From contig NZ_OY762512.1 of NCBI RefSeq assembly GCF_963665995.1, positions 558,001 through 622,000 of the forward strand: 64,000 nucleotides of DNA, read 5' to 3'. A model generated the notes under the pieces. It ran no database searches and was not told the origin of the DNA. It was given only the letters and a program-made list of their open reading frames with translations. Source of the stretch: Pleurocapsa sp. FMAR1. Lineage in GTDB: Bacteria; Cyanobacteriota; Cyanobacteriia; Cyanobacteriales; Xenococcaceae. Position 1 is the stretch's first letter. The number at the start of each line of letters is the position of its first letter. This document shows positions 55,515 through 64,000 of this stretch, one piece after another. Position numbers and translations under genes: made by a program.

Positions 55515-56528
55515 CTAGCGAAACATACTGCTAACCGAACTAGCCTCATGAATACGCCATATCGCTTCTCCTAAGAGATTAGCTACCGAGAGTACAGTTA
55601 ACTGCTTGAACTTTTTATCATCTGCAATCGGAATCGTATTAGTAACAATGACCTCTTTAAAAACTCCACTAGATAATCTAGATACGGCTGGATCAGAGAA
55701 GACAGCATGGGTAGCACAGGCGTAAATTTCCTTTGCACCTTCTTTCTTCAGCAATTTGCCGCCTGCTGCTAAAGTACCTGCCGTATCAATCATGTCATCT
55801 ACCAGAATCGCGGTTTTGCCCTTGACATCTCCAATTACGTTCATCACCTCAGCTACATTATGAGCCTGACGACGCTTATCAATAATTGCCAAAGGAGCAT
55901 CATTAAGCTTTTTGGCAAATGCTCTGGCTCTGGCTACACCACCTACATCTGGTGAAACTACAACTATGTCGTCTAAATTTTTAGTTGATAAATAATTTAA
56001 AATAGCAGGAGAACCGTATACATGATCTGTAGGGATATCAAAATAGCCTTGAATCTGCGCCGAATGCAGGTCCATAGCTAAAACTCTACTTGCTCCTGCC
56101 TCTGTCAGTAAATTGGCTACTAGTTTGGCTGTAATAGATTCCCTGCCCGCAGTTTTACGATCTGCTCTAGCGTAACCATAATAGGGAATGACTGGAGTTA
56201 TCTGACGTGCTGATGCTCGACGACAAGCATCGATCATAATCATTAATTCCATTAAGTTATCGTTTACAGGATTGCAGCAAGGCTGAAGCAAGTAAACATC
56301 TGCCCCTCGGATTGATTCTTGAATTTGGATATAAAGCTCCCCATCAGCAAACCGTTTGCGAATCATTGGACCGAGATCCATTCCTAGATAGCGGGCAACC
56401 TCTCTTGCAAGAAAATCGTTGGCAGAACCAGAAAACAATCTAAGGCGATTGGAATCTGAGAAAAAGGGAGTTTGCTCCATCGACTGAGGCACTAAGGTGG
56501 TACTATGGCTCACGGCAAATATATTCAA
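55515..56528 (-). CDS. prs: Ribose-phosphate pyrophosphokinase
   Basis: Prs makes PRPP from ribose 5-phosphate and ATP for nucleotide, His and Trp synthesis. Motifs seen are LRLFSGSANDFLAREVARYLG, the ATP loop PYYGYARADRK and the PRPP/metal segments AMDLHSAQIQGYFDIP and VVVSPDVGGVARARAFA. The PRPP-binding VDDMIDTAGTLAAG is also present. An N-terminal 25-residue extension precedes the core, as in other cyanobacteria. It is monocistronic and divergent from bioD. Confidence 0.97.
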   Translation of the reverse strand: MNIFAVSHSTTLVPQSMEQTPFFSDSNRLRLFSGSANDFLAREVARYLGMDLGPMIRKRFADGELYIQIQESIRGADVYLLQPCCNPVNDNLMELMIMIDACRRASARQITPVIPYYGYARADRKTAGRESITAKLVANLLTEAGASRVLAMDLHSAQIQGYFDIPTDHVYGSPAILNYLSTKNLDDIVVVSPDVGGVARARAFAKKLNDAPLAIIDKRRQAHNVAEVMNVIGDVKGKTAILVDDMIDTAGTLAAGGKLLKKEGAKEIYACATHAVFSDPAVSRLSSGVFKEVIVTNTIPIADDKKFKQLTVLSVANLLGEAIWRIHEASSVSSMFR

Positions 56529-56826
56529 CTTAATTCAGGGCAATCTTATCATTACTAGGCTATTGTTATGCACAATATTTTTGGTAGAGAAAAACTCAAA
56601 ACTCCTAGTTAATTACAAATATTTAAAGTAAAAATTTGGCTTTTGCTTGGGCTTTTGGATGATATTTGTTCATCTGTATACCAAATCTCTCTAACATATT
56701 ATATTTTTTTTGCTACTTTTCAACATCAGTACATCTTACTACGGTAAATTTGATTAGCTTTATCGATTACATAATCTTGATATTGTAATAGAGCAGGTAT
56801 AAAAAACGACAATTACATAATAGGTT

Positions 56827-57564
56827 ATGACAGCACTATTAATTGCGGGGACAGATACGGATGTGGGTAAAACATTTGTAACCGTTGCTTTAGCTACTTA
56901 TTGGCAACGCTACCAATTGGATAAATATAAAAGTGAGAAAACCGTTTTGAGCATATTTAAATTAATGCAAACTGGTTCAGGGGATGCCGAATTATACAAC
57001 CGCCTATTTGCTGAGTCTGAATTCACTGATGTTGTTGTACCGCTGCGCTTTAATGCTCCTTTAGCACCACCCATCGCTGCTGCTCAAGAAGGTAAGATAA
57101 TTGATTTGGGTAAAATCTGGCAGGAGTTGCAGGCTTCGCAACGGAAATCCAACCTAGTTTTATTAGAGTCTTTAGGTGGTTTAGGCTCTCCCGTAACTAA
57201 TGAACTGACTGTAGGTAATATTGCTGCGGACTGGCGTTTACCTACGGTTCTGGTTGTACCTGTAAAGCTTGGTGCGATCGCCAATGCCGTAGCGAATGTA
57301 GCTTTGGCACGCAGTCTTAATATAAATCTTAAAGGAATTATTCTTAATTGTTCTCAAATCGAAGCAATGGCAAACATTGAGGATTTGACCCCAACTGATT
57401 TGATTCAGGCTTTAACCCAAGTGCCAATTGTAGGTACTTTGCCTCACATCAAGAATTTGAATGATACACAAAAACTAGCCCAGATTGCTTCTAGTTGGGA
57501 TTTGGAATTAATCTTTCCGAAGACAAAAGTCTCTAAGTACATGGACAGAAATAACTACAGTTAA
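56827..57564 (+). CDS. bioD: Dethiobiotin synthetase
   Basis: BioD closes the ureido ring of dethiobiotin from DAPA, CO2 and ATP. The P-loop is IAGTDTDVGKTFVTVALA, then FKLMQTGSGDAELY and PLRFNAPLAPPIAA. LLESLGGLGSPVTNELTVGNIAADW is the second nucleotide segment, and it ends VGTLPHIKNLND. Length (245) is somewhat long, mainly at the C-terminus. Other bio genes are not nearby. Confidence 0.93.
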   Translation: MTALLIAGTDTDVGKTFVTVALATYWQRYQLDKYKSEKTVLSIFKLMQTGSGDAELYNRLFAESEFTDVVVPLRFNAPLAPPIAAAQEGKIIDLGKIWQELQASQRKSNLVLLESLGGLGSPVTNELTVGNIAADWRLPTVLVVPVKLGAIANAVANVALARSLNINLKGIILNCSQIEAMANIEDLTPTDLIQALTQVPIVGTLPHIKNLNDTQKLAQIASSWDLELIFPKTKVSKYMDRNNYS

Positions 57565-57570
57565 TTATTA

Positions 57571-57682
57571 CTGACCTCTGACCTCTGACCTATCTAACCT
57601 TAAAGTGTTCTATCCGAACAGGATTTAGTATCACCCCGTCCCCAAGTCCCCAAGTCTCCAAGTCTCCAAGTCCCCCAGTCAG
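57571..57682. repeat. TGACCTC units followed by CCAAGTC tandem repeat
   Basis: Two or three TGACCTC units (57571-57592) lie after bioD, and then seven or so CCCAAGTC/TCCAAGTC units (57638-57682). The interval to 57740 holds no gene. Confidence 0.7.
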
Positions 57683-57740
57683 CCTTTACCATCTTATCAT
57701 TCTGTCAATGCCTAAGTCCTAGTTATATTGCTAACGAATT

Positions 57741-58610
57741 CTAAGAAGCATCAGTTAAATTTTTATTGAGAAAATCAATAGTTTCTGTCCAAGCTTTTTC
57801 CGCAGCTTTAGGGACATAGTTTTGACCAGAGGGATTAGCAAAAGCATGACCTGCATGGTCATAAATCTGGATATCTGCTTCTTTACCCAGTTTATTTAAA
57901 GTAGATCCTAGTTTTTTTACTTTGGCTACGGGAATTGACTCATCTTCTGCCCCAAATATGCCTAGAATAGGCATTTCTAAAGTTGCCAATTGTTTTTCGG
58001 TAGCTGTACCGATCTCTCCACCATAGTAGATTACTGCTGCATCAAGCTCTTGGGGAAACAGCAAAGCGGTTTCTAATGACCAACTACCACCAAAACACCA
58101 GCCAATAGAAGCAATTTTAGGTGCTTGCTTTTCCTTTGCCAAAAAATTATAGGCTTTTGTAATATTTGCTTCTGCACCTAAAGGATTGCCTGTTACCTCA
58201 AGTACTAATTGTGTTGCTTTTTCTGGAGTTTTTGCTATTTGACCGTTATACAAATCTACCGCCAAAACTTGATAACCTTCTCCTGCTAACCTTCGCGTCA
58301 TTGCCTTAATGTTTTCGTTTAATCCCCACCATTCATGAATAGCTAGGATTCCAGGTAGAGGCTTGGTGCTATCTTTGGGATAGGCGTAATAGCCGTTAAT
58401 AGCCTTGCCGTCTATGGTGACATATTCAACGGTTTCTGTGACTACAGGTGCTTTTGGCTCAACCATGGCGATCTCTGTGGGACTAGGATAGTCATGGCGA
58501 TGAACGGCTAGAAGCGCGTCTGGCTTGACTAACCCTAGCCCTAAACTTATGAGTAACGTGGCTAAAAAAATTACTCCTAGAACCAGCTTCTGCTTACTAA
58601 ATCTGCCCAT
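57741..58610 (-). CDS. Membrane-anchored dienelactone hydrolase family protein
   Basis: An N-terminal hydrophobic segment (KLVLGVIFLATLLISLGLGL) is followed by a linker and a DLH alpha/beta-hydrolase domain. The triad is Cys in IGWCFGGSW, Asp in GAEDESIPV and His in DHAGHAFANP. Members hydrolyse dienelactones or related esters; the natural substrate is unknown. It is the last of a minus-strand series with aldo/keto reductase, DJ-1/PfpI and TetR genes, so it may belong to the same stress response. Confidence 0.9.
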   Translation of the reverse strand: MGRFSKQKLVLGVIFLATLLISLGLGLVKPDALLAVHRHDYPSPTEIAMVEPKAPVVTETVEYVTIDGKAINGYYAYPKDSTKPLPGILAIHEWWGLNENIKAMTRRLAGEGYQVLAVDLYNGQIAKTPEKATQLVLEVTGNPLGAEANITKAYNFLAKEKQAPKIASIGWCFGGSWSLETALLFPQELDAAVIYYGGEIGTATEKQLATLEMPILGIFGAEDESIPVAKVKKLGSTLNKLGKEADIQIYDHAGHAFANPSGQNYVPKAAEKAWTETIDFLNKNLTDAS

Positions 58611-58716
58611 AGTTTTTTCTTGTATACAAACATAATCATGTTATCTACTTTTCCAACTAGAAACAAATAAATTTCATAGATACGAAAACATCAGAAGCAG
58701 TAATCGCGTCATTGAT

Positions 58717-59697
<981 letters not shown>

Positions 59698-59815
59698 GTT
59701 ATTTCTCCGATTTAGTAAAAAAGCGAATAATTTTTACCATTTTGTTTACCTTTAAATTAAATGGGGATGTCTTCTAAAGCCGAATTACAAAATAATTGAG
59801 ATATCTTGAATTTTG

Positions 59816-59843
59816 GCAGGGGCGTAATAAAATACGTCCCTGC
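59816..59843. repeat. Inverted repeat between aldo/keto reductase and PfpI genes
   Basis: GCAGGGGCGTA and TACGTCCCTGC form an 11-bp stem with one mismatch around a six-base loop. The GGGGCGT end resembles the terminal repeat of the element in cobN. Confidence 0.6.
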
Positions 59844-59876
59844 ATACAATCCTTTGCTTAAAAACTAAGAGCGATA

Positions 59877-60431
59877 TTAGTTAGCTACTGTTTGTTTGGC
59901 AAATAGCTCGATCGCTTTAGCGTTAAAAGCGGGAATATCGTCGGGGTTACGGCTAGTTACCAAACCGTTATCTTCTACTACTTCGCGATCGACCCAACTA
60001 GCACCTGCATTTTTCAAATCGGTTTGCAGAGAAGGCCAAGAGGTAACGATACGACCTTTTACTGCATCAACTTCAACTAGAATCCAAGGGCCGTGACAGA
60101 TTGCGGCAACGGGTTTGTCAGCATCGAAGAAAGATTTAACAAACTGTACTGCTTTATCTTGGGTACGTAACTGGTCGGGGTTAGCTACTCCACCAGGAAG
60201 CAATAAAGCATCATAATCGGCTGGATTGGCGTTATCTAGGGGAACGTCTACCGAGAAAAAGTCGGCTTTATCAAAATGATTCCAGCCTTGAACTTTGTCG
60301 CTATTGGGAGAAATAATATGAGCTTGCGCTCCTGCTTCTTCAAAAGCTTGTTTGGGTTTGGTCAATTCTACTTGTTCAAAACCATCAGCGACTAAGATCG
60401 CTATTTTTTTGTTGTTTAATTCTTGTGACAT
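59877..60431 (-). CDS. DJ-1/PfpI family protein
   Basis: The 184-residue protein has KIAILVADGFEQVELTKPKQAFEEAG, then ALLLPGGVANPDQLR, and the nucleophile elbow VAAICHGPWILVE with a Cys-His pair. It belongs to the PfpI/YhbO-like branch, in which members act as glyoxalase III, proposed protein deglycases, or peptidases. Aldehyde (methylglyoxal) stress is the usual context, which agrees with the aldo/keto reductase gene downstream and the TetR gene upstream. Confidence 0.93.
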   Translation of the reverse strand: MSQELNNKKIAILVADGFEQVELTKPKQAFEEAGAQAHIISPNSDKVQGWNHFDKADFFSVDVPLDNANPADYDALLLPGGVANPDQLRTQDKAVQFVKSFFDADKPVAAICHGPWILVEVDAVKGRIVTSWPSLQTDLKNAGASWVDREVVEDNGLVTSRNPDDIPAFNAKAIELFAKQTVAN

Positions 60432-60516
60432 AATTGGTTCTTTTGTTTGTTTCTATTTGATTTGTTTGTTGGGTTGAGATTCCTCACACCTTATTGCTTA
60501 TGGTTTAAGCGCGACC

Positions 60517-60699
60517 TTAATTTTGAATCCGTTCTAAAAGCGGCTGCAAATACCTTTGGACGTGAGTTTGACCAGAGCGCAAAGTCAAGGCTTTGTTGAC
60601 AACTGCTCCTAACGGTACGTGGTCTACATAACCGCCGTAAACTCCAGGAATCGAAACCGTACCGCCTTTGCGACAGGCAAGAATTGCTTCCCGTAGCAC
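60517..60699 (-). pseudogene. Scrap of a zinc alcohol dehydrogenase
   Basis: The frame reads [40 protein letters not shown] and [19 protein letters not shown], the late coenzyme-domain part of formaldehyde-dehydrogenase-like zinc alcohol dehydrogenases. The N-terminal catalytic domain and the end are absent. Just upstream on its strand is a candidate TetR operator (60703-60717), so the deletion seems to have kept the operator but removed the first part of the gene. Confidence 0.85.
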
Positions 60700-60702
60700 G
60701 AG

Positions 60703-60717
60703 TAGACCAGTCGTCTA
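60703..60717. promoter_or_regulatory. Candidate TetR operator (site 2)
   Basis: TAGACCAGTCGTCTA is a near-dyad. Its core GACCAGTCGTCTA (60705-60717) matches GACCAGTCATCTA (61375-61387) upstream of the TetR gene in 12 of 13 bases. It resembles the TAGACC...GGTCTA dyad bound by NemR. Confidence 0.65.
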
Positions 60718-60756
60718 TTGGCAACTATCAGAATCCTACTAATTGCAGCAGCAATC

Positions 60757-61359
60757 CTAAATCTTACTAAAGTCAGATATACTCAAAACCTGCTGGAATA
60801 GAATTTTGATGAAAATTTGCATCGGTACTGTAGACTTCATGACCTTAGCTTGTAAAATAGCTCCTTCCCAACTAGACAAAATAAACTTAGCCAAAACCTC
60901 AAAGTTGCAAATGTCCTCGATTTCTCCAGCTTCATAAGCTGCTTTTAAACAGCGAATAAAATACTGTTCCCATTCAGCAAATATTTGATTGAGGCGATCG
61001 CGAAACAATTCATTTTGCGTTGATAATTCTTGAGCGAGATTACCAATTAAGCAACCATTGTTACAGTGATGAGCTTCCATCTCAGCAATTTTGAATTCAA
61101 AATAGTTACGTAATCGTGTCAATGGAGAATACTTTTCGTCTTCTAAAAAAGTTTTAAACCTGTCACGATATTCCTGGGCAAAATCATCAACAATCGCTAG
61201 TCCAAAATCTTCTTTGCTAGAAAAATAATAATAAAATGAACCCTTGGGAACGCCAGCTTTAGTTAATACATCATTGAGGCTTGTTCCCTTGAATCCTTGC
61301 TGGACGACAATTTCCTTGCCGACTTGGATTAGTTCATTGCGTTTATTAGCACGGTTCAT
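60757..61359 (-). CDS. TetR-family transcriptional regulator (AcuR/NemR-like)
   Basis: The helix-turn-helix is QQGFKGTSLNDVLTKAGVPKGSFYYYFSSKEDF (about 18-50). The ligand-binding domain has EAHHCNNGCLIGNLAQELS, a Cys-rich motif typical of the subgroup that senses electrophiles or quinones through cysteine. Length (200) is normal. It is upstream of the alcohol dehydrogenase scrap, DJ-1/PfpI, aldo/keto reductase and dienelactone hydrolase, all on the same strand. Two matching candidate operators (61368-61389 and 60703-60717) suggest it represses itself and that group. Confidence 0.92.
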   Translation of the reverse strand: MNRANKRNELIQVGKEIVVQQGFKGTSLNDVLTKAGVPKGSFYYYFSSKEDFGLAIVDDFAQEYRDRFKTFLEDEKYSPLTRLRNYFEFKIAEMEAHHCNNGCLIGNLAQELSTQNELFRDRLNQIFAEWEQYFIRCLKAAYEAGEIEDICNFEVLAKFILSSWEGAILQAKVMKSTVPMQIFIKILFQQVLSISDFSKI

Positions 61360-61367
61360 ACTTTAAT

Positions 61368-61389
61368 TATAGTTGACCAGTCATCTATA
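61368..61389. promoter_or_regulatory. Candidate TetR operator (site 1)
   Basis: TATAG-T-TGAC-CA-GTCA-T-CTATA is an inverted repeat with 18 of 22 symmetric positions, starting nine bases upstream of the TetR start. It shares its core with site 2. Confidence 0.7.
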
Positions 61390-61406
61390 AAAATTAAACA
61401 ACCAGA

Positions 61407-61468
61407 ATCAACGTCAATTGATTCTGAACAGCAACCAGTTGACGTTGATCTGTATTATTTGTTATAAT
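61407..61468 (+). promoter_or_regulatory. Strong promoter with a symmetrical -35 dyad
   Basis: ATCAACGTCAA (61407-61417) and TTGACGTTGAT (61439-61449) are perfect 11-bp arms. The right arm contains TTGACG, which with TATAAT at 61463-61468 (18-bp spacer) makes a good plus-strand promoter. No plus-strand gene begins until rsmH at 61962, so it could give a long leader or a non-coding or antisense RNA across 61591-61791. Confidence 0.6.
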
Positions 61469-61590
61469 CTAAAATAGTGGTTACCTGCAAAAAGAGATAA
61501 CCCTATATACTTATCCAAAAAAGGCCTCGATATTAGATTTTGCCCAACGCTGTTATTAAGAAAAAACCTGTAGCGTGGTGGTAATTCTCT

Positions 61591-61791
61591 TTATTTCATT
61601 GGGTTTACAGCACTTTTTTGCTGATGAATTTTTTCTGGTACGGGCTGTGCGTTACTGCTAAAAGGCGAATAGGATGCAATCATGACAATAGGTAAAATCA
61701 AAGTTACTATCGCAACTCCAGTACCTAAAACACCTGCCCACCTATGACCAGGAGGATCTTCGACTTTTTCTGGGCGTTGGCTAACTTCCAT
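61591..61791 (-). CDS. Small single-helix membrane protein
   Basis: A 66-residue protein with a polar N-terminus (RPEKVEDPPGHRWAGVLG), one transmembrane helix (TGVAIVTLILPIVMIAS) and a short Gln/Lys/Pro-rich tail. I do not recognise the family. The DPPGHRWAG motif at the membrane edge looks conserved-type rather than random. It stands alone, divergent from rsmH. Confidence 0.65.
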   Translation of the reverse strand: MEVSQRPEKVEDPPGHRWAGVLGTGVAIVTLILPIVMIASYSPFSSNAQPVPEKIHQQKSAVNPMK

Positions 61792-61961
61792 ATGTAAATA
61801 TGATAAATCTAGCTTTATCTTAGTGAATGGTTAAAGAAAGTAGAAATTTAAAGACAATCTTTATATCTACCTAATCATTATAGTCATAAATCTCAATTAT
61901 GTTGGTATCTTACTTGACTTAAGTTATAAAATTTTAATTAAGCTATTTTGGAGATTAATTA

Positions 61962-62840
61962 ATGGAAGCACAGATAAACACTTTTAGTCATCGTTCTGTG
62001 CTGAGTCGGGAATTAATAGCAGGGTTAAATATTAATCCACAAGGTCATTACTTAGATGCAACCGTTGGTGGTGGCGGACACAGTGAACTAATTTTAGATC
62101 GCGGAGAAAATATCAGGCTGTTGGCAATAGATCGCGACGAGACGGCGATCGCGGCTACTAAAGCCAGATTAGCAGGTTACTATCCTCAACAGCTAGATTT
62201 TTGGCAGGGAAATTTTGCTGACTATCAGCCAGACAATTTGTTATTTGAGGGAATTATTGCCGATTTGGGCGTTAGCTCTCCCCAGCTAGAGGTTCGGGAG
62301 CGAGGATTCAGCTTTCGTAATGCTGCTCCTTTAGATATGCGTATGGATCGTTCAGACGGCATTACCGCAGCGGAGATTGTTAACCACTGGAAAGAGGTTT
62401 CTTTAGCTGATTTGATTTATGAATATGGAGAGGAAAGATTTTCCCGTCGGATTGCTAAGAAAATTGTGCAGCAACGCCCTTTTCAAACCACTACGGATTT
62501 AGCCACGGCGATCGCCTCTACTGTACCAGGAAAATATCGTCATGGCAGAATTCACCCTGCTACCCGTACTTTTCAAGCTCTGCGGATTGAGGTTAATCAA
62601 GAACTAAAGTCATTAGAAAAATTTATCGACCATGCACCTAGTTGGCTCAAGCCTGGGGGGATTATTGGGATTATCAGCTTTCATAGTCTAGAGGATCGCA
62701 TTGTTAAACATCGCTTTCGAGGCAGCGAGCTATTAGAAGTTATTAGCAAAAAGCCAATTACGGCTCAACCAGACGAACAACGAGACAATCCGCGATCGCG
62801 ATCGGCTAAGTTAAGATTTGCGCGAAAAACCAGCAAATAA
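61962..62840 (+). CDS. rsmH: 16S rRNA (cytosine-1402-N4)-methyltransferase
   Basis: RsmH methylates N4 of C1402 in the decoding centre. Motifs are [17 protein letters not shown], the SAM loop [57 protein letters not shown] and [26 protein letters not shown] and [15 protein letters not shown] end the list. Length (292) is typical. It is not in a dcw cluster here; the convergent FeoA genes follow after eight bases. Confidence 0.97.
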   Translation: MEAQINTFSHRSVLSRELIAGLNINPQGHYLDATVGGGGHSELILDRGENIRLLAIDRDETAIAATKARLAGYYPQQLDFWQGNFADYQPDNLLFEGIIADLGVSSPQLEVRERGFSFRNAAPLDMRMDRSDGITAAEIVNHWKEVSLADLIYEYGEERFSRRIAKKIVQQRPFQTTTDLATAIASTVPGKYRHGRIHPATRTFQALRIEVNQELKSLEKFIDHAPSWLKPGGIIGIISFHSLEDRIVKHRFRGSELLEVISKKPITAQPDEQRDNPRSRSAKLRFARKTSK

Positions 62841-62848
62841 GCTAAATC

Positions 62849-63100
62849 TCAGTCGCTTTCTGTCATTGTTTCGATACAAAGAGCGTTGGCTTCTGGTTTA
62901 GATAGAGTCAAAATTTTATCTTGCAACATAATTTGCGCGCCTCCTTGAGCCACAGAAAAATCTAACACTACAAAAGCCGTACCAGGAACTAGCCCTTTAG
63001 AAATCAACTTGCCTATATAACCACCATAAACTCTGTTATAGCTAATAACGATCGCTGCCGAACCCAAAGATAATTCAAAGATATTAATAGTTATTCTCAT
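62849..63100 (-). CDS. FeoA-domain protein
   Basis: A single SH3-like FeoA domain in 83 residues: GSAAIVISYNRVYGGYIGKLISKGLVPGTAFVVL and GGAQIMLQDKILTLSKPEANALCIE. FeoA binds to the ferrous iron transporter FeoB or acts alone. The gene is nine bases downstream of a second, longer FeoA-like gene. FeoB is not in the window. Confidence 0.88.
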   Translation of the reverse strand: MRITINIFELSLGSAAIVISYNRVYGGYIGKLISKGLVPGTAFVVLDFSVAQGGAQIMLQDKILTLSKPEANALCIETMTESD

Positions 63101-63109
63101 AAACCCTCT

Positions 63110-63469
63110 TTAGCTGGCAAAAGTAACCATGATTTTTTGAGCAATTTCTGAGCCAACACCAATTAGCTTGTCCTCAAAGCTGAGAATTACTGAACCATTA
63201 TTAGTTTTGCTGATTAACTGCACTACTTGCCCTGGTTTTAACCGTAAATTTCGTAATTGGCGAGTGACTTTGCCTGAAGTATAGAGCTTGGTAATTAACC
63301 AGGAGTTTTCTGTAGGTATCTGATGCAAAAAATGGCAGTCGGAATTAGGATCTAGCTGTTTTACTGGCTCTAAAGTCGATTTAGAAGATATATCGCCAAT
63401 AAAGGTAAATTCCTGAAATCCTTTAGATTCCTTAGCATTTAAAGATTGAATATCTACAGAGTGAGTCAT
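63110..63469 (-). CDS. Longer FeoA-domain protein
   Basis: From ATG 63469 about 119 residues. The first half (about 1-60) is polar with no family match; the second half (about 55-119) is a FeoA-like SH3 fold: WLITKLYTSGKVTRQLRNLR, LKPGQVVQLISKTNNGSVIL and KLIGVGSEIAQKIMVTF. It may pair with the short FeoA just downstream in ferrous iron uptake. Confidence 0.8.
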   Translation of the reverse strand: MTHSVDIQSLNAKESKGFQEFTFIGDISSKSTLEPVKQLDPNSDCHFLHQIPTENSWLITKLYTSGKVTRQLRNLRLKPGQVVQLISKTNNGSVILSFEDKLIGVGSEIAQKIMVTFAS

Positions 63470-63620
63470 GACCAAATTTATTGAGAGAAATTACTATTTA
63501 TATTCTATAAATAGATATAGCGCGATTTGGTCTTGTTGACAATTATTTTTAAGTAGATTTATTTTATTCGTGGCGATCGAGAACTTTAAGCTCCAGATTA
63601 TCTGTAGAGATGCGATCGCC

Positions 63621-64000
63621 TTAATAATTATCAGCTTCTCTGAGTTCCCAAGTTTCATCTTCTCGCATTTCTAATATTCGACTGTGATACTGGGCTAAAC
63701 TAGGGCGATGACCAACGCTAACAAAGGTAATATTGGCTTTGAGCAGATGTTGATAAAGACTGTCCTCATTTTTGATATCCAAAGCACTAGTAGCTTCGTC
63801 AAGAATTACGTAACTAGGTTGATGAATCATGATTCTGGCAAATGCTAGTCTCTGCTGTTCCCCTAGAGATAAAACCTCATCCCAATCCTTTTCGACATCA
63901 AAACCACCAGAACGTTCAGCCAGATCGGGTAAATTAACGGCATATAGAGCAGCGTTTAATTCTGACTCCAAAGTTTTCAGATCGTCGTAAGGATAGCTTA
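63621..64000 (-). CDS. ABC transporter ATPase/permease, C-terminal part (SbmA/YddA-like)
   Basis: The frame is open to the window end, so the N-terminal permease and P-loop are outside. What is seen begins YPYDDLKTLESELNAALYAV. It has the signature WDEVLSLGEQQRLAFARIM, Walker B VILDEATSALD and the switch His in FVSVGHRPSL. LSLGEQQRLAFAR rather than LSGGQ is characteristic of the SbmA/BacA/ABCD-like subgroup, which imports peptides, cobalamin or acyl-CoA-like substrates. The first internal TTG at 63971 is not a start. Confidence 0.9.
   Translation of the reverse strand, partial: SYPYDDLKTLESELNAALYAVNLPDLAERSGGFDVEKDWDEVLSLGEQQRLAFARIMIHQPSYVILDEATSALDIKNEDSLYQHLLKANITFVSVGHRPSLAQYHSRILEMREDETWELREADNY

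Noticed and set aside
60478-60492. TTCCTCACACC resembling the single-stranded motif of the cyanobacterial RNA Yfr1
   Set aside because: The flanking hairpins expected for Yfr1 are not evident, and the motif lacks the first bases of ACUCCUCACAC.

Overview
The window is chromosomal DNA of a cyanobacterium. The octamer GCGATCGC (HIP1) occurs throughout, both in genes and between them. Cyanobacterial-type families recur: DUF3134, DUF4327, a DUF4388/PatA-like protein, a zinc-ribbon PP2C phosphatase beside an FHA-kinase, and an slr1975-like epimerase. Base composition is AT-rich. A unicellular or baeocyte-forming lineage is possible, but the sequence does not fix the genus. I found no rRNA, tRNA, CRISPR array or complete insertion sequence.

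Layout: 0-8.3 kb holds the 3' part of cobN, a TPR-sulfotransferase, a dihydroorotase-like protein lacking most metal ligands, purA and rplY. 8.4-15.5 kb is accessory: a membrane-anchored response regulator, a broken CDF transporter, a restriction-modification pair with a Dam-like methylase, remnants of an SDR and a transglutaminase-like gene, and an MBL-fold hydrolase divergent from a TetR regulator across a 24-bp perfect palindrome. 15.5-24.2 kb holds a CoaBC-like protein, a globin, prepilin peptidase, PepP, a two-component pair and a fasciclin protein. 24.3-27.1 kb is a LysR/oxidoreductase pair followed by gene debris. 27.2-40.9 kb is mostly core: trmFO, PP2C, FHA-kinase, an S8 peptidase, an M16 peptidase, tsaB and mfd.

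41.4-44.65 kb is the most striking locus. Five co-directional genes encode a lipoprotein with six perfect-length 13-residue Met/Lys/Asp repeats, a DipZ/TlpA-like thioredoxin, a CcdA-like thiol-electron carrier, a b561-type cytochrome and a Tat-exported molybdopterin protein of the sulfite-oxidase/MsrP fold. Together they look like an envelope methionine-oxidation and repair circuit in which the Met-rich lipoprotein may be the sacrificial substrate. A degenerate direct repeat of about 29 bp lies on each side of the locus.

46.3-49.9 kb is a decayed defence and accessory island: the tail of an Eco57I-type methylase, Uma2, a small gene broken by a 52-bp repeat, a RelE-type toxin-antitoxin pair, a broken PLD-helicase, a WD40 scrap and a secreted-protein gene with an in-frame stop. 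50.3-57.6 kb is mainly housekeeping (epimerase, mscL, mraY, lepB, prs, bioD). 57.7-61.4 kb is a minus-strand group (dienelactone hydrolase, aldo/keto reductase, DJ-1/PfpI, alcohol dehydrogenase remnant, TetR) with two matching candidate operators, suggesting an electrophile or aldehyde response. The window ends with rsmH, two FeoA-domain proteins and the C-terminus of an SbmA/YddA-like ABC transporter.

Short palindromic repeats are a theme. One GC-rich family occurs in reverse orientation and in frame inside cobN, as an intergenic cluster at 32.7 kb, and as a gene-breaking insertion at 47.3 kb. Other hairpin repeats encode part of the methylase N-terminus and interrupt an NTF2-like pseudogene.
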